Positions 58,374-64,000 of a DNA stretch of 64,000 bases are shown one piece after another. Source of the stretch: Sphingobacterium faecale (GTDB taxonomy: Bacteria; Bacteroidota; Bacteroidia; Sphingobacteriales; Sphingobacteriaceae). The stretch spans positions 62,001 through 126,000 of the forward strand of contig NZ_JAERTY010000011.1 of the NCBI RefSeq assembly GCF_016746095.1, written 5' to 3'. The notes beneath the pieces are model-generated. The model had not been told where the DNA came from, searched no databases, and saw nothing but the letters and a program-made list of their open reading frames with translations. Within the stretch, counting starts at the first letter, position 1; each line of letters begins with the position of its first letter. The translations under genes and the position numbers were made by a program.

Positions 58374-59219
58374 CTAGGGGGTATAAAATAATTGGATCAG
58401 TTGTTTTGCCTCAAGGACGTCATGCACGCGTAATAGTTGTACTCCATGCTGTAGTAAAATAGTATTTAGTGCGGTTGTCGCTGAGAGAGATTCTTGAGGA
58501 GTAATTTCTAGTTTCTTATAGATCATTGATTTTCTAGAAATTCCGCCGAGTAGCGGTAGGCCCATATAATGCAATTCACCGATACGATGCAATAGTTCAT
58601 AATTTTGAGCGATCGTTTTTGAAAAGCCAAAACCTGGGTCTAGGATAATATCCTTCACACCGAGTGATCTTAATTGGGCGATACGTTCGCCAAAATAGAC
58701 GGCAATGTCTTCAACAATGTCATCATAGTCTGTAAGTTGTTGCATCGTCTCGGGAGTGCCACGCATGTGCATCAGGATATAAGGAGCCTGTAGTTTTGCG
58801 ACCGTACCAAACATGTTCTCATCCAGGTTTCCACCCGATATATCATTGATAATATGTGCACCTGCCTGGATCGCAGCATGCGCTACATCCGCGCGAAACG
58901 TGTCTATAGATAGCATCGTATCTGGAGCGTTGGCTGCGAGGTATTCGATGATTGGCAATGCGCGATCTATCTCTTCTTGAATAGAGATCAGTGGGGCGCC
59001 AGGTCTAGATGAATAAGCTCCTATATCGATTATGTCTGCTCCTTGCGCTATGAGTTGGGTTGCTTTTACCGATGCCGCGTTTAGTGTATTATGTTGACCA
59101 CCGTCAAAAAATGAATCGGGGGTCACATTGAGAATACCCATGACCAAAGGGTGCTCAAAGTTAACTAATGAGCCGTTTGCGTTAATGGATTGACAAGATG
59201 TGGTCTGAAATGTATACAT
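58374..59219 (-). CDS. folP: Dihydropteroate synthase
   Basis: Joins p-aminobenzoate to the pterin pyrophosphate in folate synthesis, the sulfonamide target. The 281 residues carry VMGILNVTPDSFFDGGQ, the GADIIDIGAYSSRPGA segment, NDISGGNLDE, and DPGFGFSKT. It is followed by brnQ with a two-base gap. Confidence 0.95.
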   Translation of the reverse strand: MYTFQTTSCQSINANGSLVNFEHPLVMGILNVTPDSFFDGGQHNTLNAASVKATQLIAQGADIIDIGAYSSRPGAPLISIQEEIDRALPIIEYLAANAPDTMLSIDTFRADVAHAAIQAGAHIINDISGGNLDENMFGTVAKLQAPYILMHMRGTPETMQQLTDYDDIVEDIAVYFGERIAQLRSLGVKDIILDPGFGFSKTIAQNYELLHRIGELHYMGLPLLGGISRKSMIYKKLEITPQESLSATTALNTILLQHGVQLLRVHDVLEAKQLIQLFYTP

Positions 59220-59243
59220 GGGAAGGGACTGTCGCTAAAATAA

Positions 59244-59271
59244 AGAAGGTGTTCTTTCATAAACACCCTCT
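59244..59271 (-). terminator. Weak terminator after the DUF4920 gene
   Basis: AGAAGGTGTT and AACACCCTCT pair with 9 of 10 positions matching around an eight-base loop. On the minus strand a T-rich stretch (TTTATTTT) follows. Confidence 0.6.
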
Positions 59272-59294
59272 AAAAATATTGTTCGGGGGTCGTG

Positions 59295-59696
59295 CTATTT
59301 CACAACCAGCACACCGTCCGCTATAAAAGTGATGTCGCCTTTTGGTTCTTTTGTTTTAGCTTTTCCTTCGATAACAACAGTCTTTCCGACTAAATCCTGG
59401 GGAACAAAATACCCGTAGTCTTTGAATCTAACCATGATAGGTTCTGCACCATCTCTTTTTATAGCCATATAACATCCTTTTGATTTGCAGACTTCGACGA
59501 CCTGGCCTTCGATCTGTCCAGTATAATCACTTTTGCCTTGTAAAGCGCTTTCTAACTTTTGTATGGAGATTGCGTTTTTCTTTTCAACGGATTTTCCGTA
59601 GTTCACGCCAGCTTTTGCGGGTTGGATAGTTTGTTGTGCAAACGCTACAGTAGATAGGGTGAATAAACAAATACAAACTGCTATTAATTTTTTCAT
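59295..59696 (-). CDS. DUF4920 exported protein
   Basis: A 133-residue exported protein (signal peptide MKKLIAVCICLFTLSTVAFA, then QQTIQPAK). It has a small beta-barrel domain: GQIEGQVVEVCKSKGCYMAI with a CxxxxxC pair, IMVRFKDYGYFVPQDLVGK and VVIEGKAKTKEPKGDITFIADG. This is the DUF4920 family, an OB-like fold with possible metal-binding Cys residues; the function is unknown. The start follows sua5 with seven bases between. Confidence 0.75.
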   Translation of the reverse strand: MKKLIAVCICLFTLSTVAFAQQTIQPAKAGVNYGKSVEKKNAISIQKLESALQGKSDYTGQIEGQVVEVCKSKGCYMAIKRDGAEPIMVRFKDYGYFVPQDLVGKTVVIEGKAKTKEPKGDITFIADGVLVVK

Positions 59697-59703
59697 GTTC
59701 ATT

Positions 59704-60285
59704 TTATTTACGTAAGAATTCAAATTTGCCACTAGGATCCAACTTCATAATAATAGAAGGTGTACCTAGACTGTCTTCATCTTGTCCAAATTTAACGATA
59801 TAATCTACCTTTTCCTTGATTAATTCATCGATTTGGTCAAATGTCTGTGCTGAGGGCTGTCCGCTTAGATTTGCGGATGTAGAGATAATTGGTTTTTTGA
59901 AACGTTGAAGGAGTTGCTGGCAGAAGGGATGGGATACGATTCGTATGCCGATACTGCCATCTTCTGCGATTGCATTTTCTGCTAGATTTTTGGCTCCCGA
60001 ATAAACAATTGTAAGGGGTCTATCGTAGGATTCAATCAATTGATAGGCTACTTCTGGGATTTCGCGGACATAGCTCGCTAACTGATTGTCGCTATGCAAG
60101 AGAATCAGCATGCTTTTACTTTTATCTCTTCCTTTTAGGGCGAATACCTTTTCTATAGCTTCGGAATTGGTGGCATCACAACCAATTCCCCAGATGGTAT
60201 CTGTGGGGTATAAAATCAAGCCTCCATTTTTTAATGTCTCAAGTGCTTGATTTAAATCTTCTCTATCCACGAATGGTCTATGCAT
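59704..60285 (-). CDS. tsaC: Threonylcarbamoyl-AMP synthase, short YrdC type
   Basis: Makes threonylcarbamoyl-AMP for the t6A37 modification of ANN-decoding tRNAs. The 193 residues include GGLILYPTDTIWGIGCDATN, FALKGRDKSKSMLILL and ISTSANLSGQPSAQTFD. Only the YrdC domain is present; the Sua5 C-terminal domain is missing, so TsaC/YrdC is the proper name. It follows dapD by 19 bases. Confidence 0.92.
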   Translation of the reverse strand: MHRPFVDREDLNQALETLKNGGLILYPTDTIWGIGCDATNSEAIEKVFALKGRDKSKSMLILLHSDNQLASYVREIPEVAYQLIESYDRPLTIVYSGAKNLAENAIAEDGSIGIRIVSHPFCQQLLQRFKKPIISTSANLSGQPSAQTFDQIDELIKEKVDYIVKFGQDEDSLGTPSIIMKLDPSGKFEFLRK

Positions 60286-60304
60286 TTGTATGGTCTATCG
60301 AATG

Positions 60305-61120
60305 TTAAACGGCTACGTTATGATCACGAAGCGCATCATTTAAGGAAGTTTTCTTATCGGTTGAATCTTTACGTTTGCCAATAATTAGTGCGCAAGGTAC
60401 CTGATATTCTCCTGCGGGGAATTTTTTGGTGTAGGTGCCCGGAATTACAACCGATCGAGCAGGTACACGACCTTTGTATTCAATGGGCTCTGCTCCAGAT
60501 ACGTCGATAATCTTTGTCGAAGCGGTCAATACCACATTGGCACCTAAGACGGCCTCAGACTCGACATGTACGCCTTCTACCACAATAACGCGTGACCCTA
60601 CGAATACGTTGTCCTCAATGATTACTGGAGCGGCTTGTACGGGTTCTAATACCCCTCCTATACCTACCCCTCCGGAAAGATGGACATGTTTCCCGATCTG
60701 TGCACAGGAGCCTACTGTAGCCCAAGTGTCTACCATCGTGCCTTCACCAACGTAAGCTCCTATATTGACGTAAGAAGGCATCATGATCACACCTTTGGCG
60801 AGATAGGCCCCATACCGTGCCGAAGCACCTGGAACTACACGGACACCAAGCTCTTTGTAGTTGGTTTTCAATTTCATTTTATCGTGGTAGACGAAAGGCT
60901 TATTATCAATCTCTTGCATCTCACGTATTGGGAAATATAAAATAACTGCTTTTTTTATCCAATCATTTACATGCCAACGATCTCCTATAGGTTCTGCTAC
61001 GCGTAGCTCTCCATTATCTAATTTCATGATAACGGTTTGTATGGCCTCAAAATATTCTTTGAATTCTAAAAGATGTCTTTCTTCCCAAGCTTCTTCGACT
61101 AGTTTTTGCAGATTTTGCAT
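60305..61120 (-). CDS. dapD: 2,3,4,5-tetrahydropyridine-2,6-dicarboxylate N-succinyltransferase
   Basis: Succinylase-branch enzyme for diaminopimelate and lysine. The 271 residues form a left-handed beta helix of hexapeptide repeats, seen in GVIMMPSYVNIGAYVGEGTM, VDTWATVGSCAQIG, VHLSGGVGIGGV and VIIEDNVFVGSRVIVVEGV. The length suits DapD. Confidence 0.95.
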   Translation of the reverse strand: MQNLQKLVEEAWEERHLLEFKEYFEAIQTVIMKLDNGELRVAEPIGDRWHVNDWIKKAVILYFPIREMQEIDNKPFVYHDKMKLKTNYKELGVRVVPGASARYGAYLAKGVIMMPSYVNIGAYVGEGTMVDTWATVGSCAQIGKHVHLSGGVGIGGVLEPVQAAPVIIEDNVFVGSRVIVVEGVHVESEAVLGANVVLTASTKIIDVSGAEPIEYKGRVPARSVVIPGTYTKKFPAGEYQVPCALIIGKRKDSTDKKTSLNDALRDHNVAV

Positions 61121-61270
61121 TTTTATATCGCGTTAGTAATGATTAAATTTCAACTACAAACTTAGAAAAATGCTTTGTATTCACCAATATGTAGCCTAAA
61201 TATTAGGATGTAATAAGTGGGGCATCTGAGGGATACGTTTTTTGGATTTCTTTTTTGTTATGCAAAGCGG

Positions 61271-61278
61271 TATTTTTG
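61271..61278 (+). promoter_or_regulatory. -7 element just before the S4-domain gene
   Basis: TATTTTTG matches TAnnTTTG and ends only four bases before the ATG at 61283. If used, transcription would start at or very near the first codon. No TTTG is at the usual 17-23 spacing (13 and 26 are the nearest). Confidence 0.4.
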
Positions 61279-61282
61279 TTCT

Positions 61283-61690
61283 ATGGCGAGTGAAAATGAA
61301 AAACTACGGATTGATAAGTATTTGTGGGCGATCCGGATATTTAAGACGCGTAGTCTAGCAACAGAAGCATGTAAGGCGGGACGTGTTAAGCTGAATGGTA
61401 CCAATGTCAAACCTTCCTATGTGGTGAAATTAGGCGAGACCTATTCGATTCAGAAAGGAATTGAAAAAAAGGTGATATTGGTGACAGGTCTATTGGAAAG
61501 GAGAGGTGATGCAAAGATTGCTGCAGAAAATTATGAGGATAAGACACCGCTTGAAGAAACGTATGGTTTTAAATCGACATTTCATGCTCCTATTTTGAAA
61601 AGAGATAGAGGAACTGGAAGACCTACTAAAAAAGATAGACGTGAAATCGATGATTTGAAAGGTAGCGAATGGTGGAAAGAATCAGAATAA
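61283..61690 (+). CDS. S4-domain RNA-binding protein, Hsp15 (HslR) type
   Basis: A 135-residue protein from the ATG at 61283. The S4 domain is at the N-terminus: LRIDKYLWAIRIFKTRSLAT then CKAGRVKLNGTNVKPSYVVK. A basic tail (RDRGTGRPTKKDRREIDDLK) follows. In E. coli Hsp15 rescues blocked 50S subunits carrying peptidyl-tRNA; this role is inferred by similarity. The start follows a -7-like box at 61271, so a leaderless transcript is possible. Confidence 0.85.
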   Translation: MASENEKLRIDKYLWAIRIFKTRSLATEACKAGRVKLNGTNVKPSYVVKLGETYSIQKGIEKKVILVTGLLERRGDAKIAAENYEDKTPLEETYGFKSTFHAPILKRDRGTGRPTKKDRREIDDLKGSEWWKESE

Positions 61691-61721
61691 AAAAGGCAGA
61701 AATTAACTTTCTGCCTTTTTT
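61689..61721. terminator. Bidirectional terminator between convergent genes
   Basis: AAAAAAGGCAGAAA and TTTCTGCCTTTTTT form a perfect 14-pair stem with a five-base loop. It ends the S4-domain gene and also gltA (minus, stop at 61723). Confidence 0.95.
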
Positions 61722-61722
61722 A

Positions 61723-63009
61723 TTATCTATGGTCTGTATCTGGATACTTACGGTCTGTTTCACCTGTATATACTTGTCTCGGACGTCCAATAGGTTCTTT
61801 GTTGTCACGCATTTCTTTCCATTGCGCGATCCATCCCGGAAGACGGCCTAAAGCAAACAATACCGTAAACATGTCTGATTTGAATCCTAGCGCACGGTAG
61901 ATAATACCTGAATAGAAATCCACATTTGGGTATAATTTTCTGTCAATGAAATATTGATCGCTAAGCGCTGCTTTTTCTAATCCTTTTGCAATGTCTAAAA
62001 CAGGATCTTCAACCCCTAGTTTTTCCAACACATCGTCACATGCTTTTTTGATGATTTTTGCACGAGGATCAAAGTTTTTATAAACACGGTGACCAAAACC
62101 CATTAGTCGGAACGGATCATTTTTATCTTTCGCTTTTGCTAAGTATTTTTCTACATCTCCACCGTCATTTTTGATATCTTCCAACATCTCGATTACGGCT
62201 TGGTTAGCACCGCCATGAAGAGGTCCCCAAAGAGCGTTAATACCTGCTGATACCGATGCGTATAGATTGGCATTTGAAGAGCCTACGATACGTACTGTCG
62301 ATGTTGAACAGTTCTGCTCGTGGTCAGCATGGAGGATCAATAAGATACGCATGGCATCTAATACGGCTTCGTCGAATATTTTATCACAGTTGACTTCCCC
62401 AAAAATCATATTCATGAAGTTGTCGATATAGCCTAGATCTTTTTTCGGATATACAACCGGATGACCTAATGATTTCTTTTGAATCCATGATACGATAGTC
62501 GGCATTTTGCCAAGAAGATTGATTATCGTTTTGTATTCTTCTTCTTCAGATTGGTTCGGATTCAGCGATTCTGGATAGAATGCTGATAACGCGCCAACGA
62601 GACAAGACAGTTGTCCCATAGGATGGGATTTAGAAGGAAATCCAGAGAAAAACATTTTCATATCTTCATGGACCATCATCTGCTTCTTAATATCGGTCCT
62701 GAATTGCTCTAAAACTTCTTTAGAAGGTAGGTTCCCAAATATTAATAGATAGGCTACTTCTAAAAATGTTGATTTCTCTGCTAAGTCTTCAATTTTGTAA
62801 CCGCGATATTTTAGTACTCCTTTTTCACCATCTAAAAAGGTTATTGCACTTTTGGTTGCACCTGTATTTTTAAAACCAGGATCTAGTGTAATGTATCCTG
62901 ATTGATCTCTTAATTTTGAAATATCAATGGCTTTTTCATTTTCTGTTCCTGTTATAACTGGAAATTCAAACTTGTTGCCATCTAAGGTAAAGGATGCTGT
63001 TTCAGACAT
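61723..63009 (-). CDS. gltA: Citrate synthase, type II
   Basis: Condenses acetyl-CoA and oxaloacetate in the TCA cycle. The 428 residues from the ATG at 63009 (MSETASFTLDGNKFEFPV) carry ADHEQNCSTSTVRIVGSS, GFGHRVYKNFDPRA with a catalytic His and the DFYSGIIYRALGF segment. The length and the HPMGQLSCLVGALSAF block indicate the hexameric type II enzyme. The extra upstream codons of the open frame are ignored. Confidence 0.96.
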   Translation of the reverse strand: MSETASFTLDGNKFEFPVITGTENEKAIDISKLRDQSGYITLDPGFKNTGATKSAITFLDGEKGVLKYRGYKIEDLAEKSTFLEVAYLLIFGNLPSKEVLEQFRTDIKKQMMVHEDMKMFFSGFPSKSHPMGQLSCLVGALSAFYPESLNPNQSEEEEYKTIINLLGKMPTIVSWIQKKSLGHPVVYPKKDLGYIDNFMNMIFGEVNCDKIFDEAVLDAMRILLILHADHEQNCSTSTVRIVGSSNANLYASVSAGINALWGPLHGGANQAVIEMLEDIKNDGGDVEKYLAKAKDKNDPFRLMGFGHRVYKNFDPRAKIIKKACDDVLEKLGVEDPVLDIAKGLEKAALSDQYFIDRKLYPNVDFYSGIIYRALGFKSDMFTVLFALGRLPGWIAQWKEMRDNKEPIGRPRQVYTGETDRKYPDTDHR

Positions 63010-63032
63010 AATCAAATTTCTATGTGTATTCA

Positions 63033-63040
63033 CAAAAATA
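63033..63040 (-). promoter_or_regulatory. -7 element of the gltA promoter
   Basis: TATTTTTG on the minus strand lies 23 bases before the gltA ATG. A TTTG at 63054-63057 gives a short spacer of 13 bases, so the -33 assignment is weak. Confidence 0.45.
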
Positions 63041-63231
63041 TAAAAATCAATGACAAAACACCCCATGCTTTAAATTTTAAATGACATTTGTTGGTCAAAA
63101 TTATCAAGTTGTCAGTTTTAAAAGGTTGATAATATCGGTTTCAGCCAATAATTTATCGTAATTGTCGTTAGTTGTGCTGTGCTTCATGCAAACAATTGGG
63201 AAATAAATAATGTTAAAATGTTTTTTGTTGT

Positions 63232-63246
63232 TACGATTTTTTCGTA
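63232..63246. promoter_or_regulatory. Palindrome before the BlaI-type gene
   Basis: TACGA and TCGTA are perfect inverted arms across TTTTT, 30 bases before the BlaI-like ATG. Further GTAG words follow at 63244 and 63260-63265 region. BlaI/MecI repressors bind dyads of TACA/TGTA type, so this is a candidate operator of the adjacent regulator. Confidence 0.45.
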
Positions 63247-63275
63247 GACTTGCGATATGTTAGTAGTTTGATAAT

Positions 63276-63644
63276 ATGAAACTTGAAAAATTAACAATAC
63301 AGGAAGAAGAAGCAATGTTGTCCATATGGCAGCTTAATGGTGGTTTTATAAAAGAAATATTAGAAAACTTGAAAGGAGAATCGGTTCCGTATACAACCTT
63401 GGCTTCGACTATTAAGAACCTCTTGAAGAAAGGGTATGTTAAGCCTGTGCCTTATGCAAATGCTAAGCGATATGAGCCTGTAATCTCTGAAGAAGAATAT
63501 AAAACGGGATATATGAATTCTTTTGTAGGTGATTATTTCCGTAGTTCTTATAAAGAAATGGTGTCTTTTTTTGTGAAGGAGGAGAAGCTTTCGGAAAATG
63601 AATTGAAGGAGATAATGGAGATGATTAAAAACGGTAAATCCTAA
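63276..63644 (+). CDS. BlaI/MecI/CopY-family repressor
   Basis: A 122-residue winged-helix repressor. The fold is visible in LTIQEEEAMLSIWQLNGGFI, VPYTTLASTIKNLLKKGYV with the recognition helix and KRYEPVISEEEYKTGYMNSF. The C-terminal helix region should dimerise. In the family, an adjacent BlaR1/MecR1-like M56 metallopeptidase cleaves the repressor upon a signal; such a gene follows 42 bases downstream. The signal and targets here are unknown. Confidence 0.93.
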   Translation: MKLEKLTIQEEEAMLSIWQLNGGFIKEILENLKGESVPYTTLASTIKNLLKKGYVKPVPYANAKRYEPVISEEEYKTGYMNSFVGDYFRSSYKEMVSFFVKEEKLSENELKEIMEMIKNGKS

Positions 63645-63686
63645 GTGATAGCATAAATTGAGTAAAAAATCGTGTAAAATACAATT

Positions 63687-64000
63687 ATGGAAAGTGTATT
63701 GACATATGTGCTGCAGGTCAACCTTTTGTTGGCTATTGTCTTTTTTGGCTATGTATTGTTGTTGAGGAAATTGACATTTTATAAGCTGAATAGGGTTTAT
63801 CTTTTGATAGGCGGTGTGTATGCACTTGTCTATCCTTTTTTGGATATTACCAATTGGTTTCGGAGCAATGAGGTTTTGTCTATAGATGCGGTGTTGGAGT
63901 ATGTTGAATACTATCTTCCGGAGCAGGGCGCAGCGGTGTTTTCTGTAGGGCACCTTCTGTTGATTGTTCTGGGAATTGGAACAATCGTGCTGTTACTCAA
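63687..64000 (+). CDS. M56/BlaR1-like membrane protein (5' part only)
   Basis: The frame opens at the ATG at 63687 and is still open at the right edge, giving 104 visible residues. Translation shows a first span (VNLLLAIVFFGYVLLL), a basic loop with RKLTFYKLNRVYLLIGGVY and a second span, then NWFRSNEVLSIDAV and another span (HLLLIVLGIGTIVLLL). This matches the N-terminus of BlaR1/MecR1-type M56 proteins of Bacteroidota. The HExxH zinc motif would lie beyond the window. It forms a two-gene unit with the BlaI-type repressor. Confidence 0.75.
   Translation, partial: MESVLTYVLQVNLLLAIVFFGYVLLLRKLTFYKLNRVYLLIGGVYALVYPFLDITNWFRSNEVLSIDAVLEYVEYYLPEQGAAVFSVGHLLLIVLGIGTIVLLL

Noticed and set aside
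63360..63953. 197-residue open frame on the minus strand
   Set aside because: It is antisense to the BlaI-type gene and the M56 gene, with a composition (Ile, His, Tyr, Leu-rich) typical of a shadow frame and no recognisable domain.

Overview
The window looks like part of a chromosome from a Bacteroidota bacterium, most likely family Sphingobacteriaceae (Sphingobacterium/Pedobacter-like). This rests on several signs: promoters with a TAnnTTTG -7 box, almost no Shine-Dalgarno sequences, a GldB lipoprotein, a PorT-family barrel, a TonB receptor with a carboxypeptidase-like N-terminal domain, FKBP lipoproteins, alternative complex III joined to a cytochrome c oxidase cluster, and an atpDC pair standing apart from the other ATP synthase genes. 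No rRNA, tRNA, CRISPR array, IS element or prophage was seen. Both ends cut through a gene (ilvA on the left, an M56/BlaR1-like membrane protein on the right).

Region 1 (1-14.8 kb, minus strand) is one long branched-chain amino acid operon read right to left: ilvE, ilvD, ilvB, ilvN, ilvC, leuC, leuD, leuB, leuA, ilvA. It encodes almost the whole route to isoleucine, valine and leucine. Three unrelated guest genes are embedded: a four-helix-bundle (23S-rRNA-IVS type) protein, a DinB-fold protein and a duplicated ABC ATPase. Several spacers are built of 7-bp repeats, some facing each other as inverted arms. This is the most unusual structure in the window.

Region 2 (15-34 kb) is mixed housekeeping: atpDC, a membrane-anchored coiled-coil protein, a DUF4136 lipoprotein, nadE, a PorT-like barrel, gldB, a DUF6266 protein, two tandem FKBP lipoproteins, then a minus-strand run panC, panD, a His-rich membrane protein, a TonB receptor and a thioredoxin. 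A one-domain glycogen synthase, a DUF493 protein and a divergent GH92 mannosidase/LacI pair follow.

Region 3 (34.3-51.0 kb, plus strand) is a respiratory supercluster: actABCDEF (alternative complex III, menaquinol to cytochrome c), coxB and coxA, heme A and heme O synthases, two subunit III proteins, subunit IV, a cysteine-free SCO-like protein and DUF420. The order fits coordinated production of a quinol oxidation/cytochrome oxidase chain with its heme maturation enzymes.

Region 4 (51-64 kb) holds a conserved unknown protein, pckA, doxX, an LD-carboxypeptidase, metG, a brnQ carrier, folP, a DUF4920 protein, the threonylcarbamoyl-AMP synthase gene, dapD, an S4/Hsp15 protein, gltA and a BlaI/M56 regulatory pair. 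Strong hairpin terminators separate many units, and several overlap the coding end of a gene.
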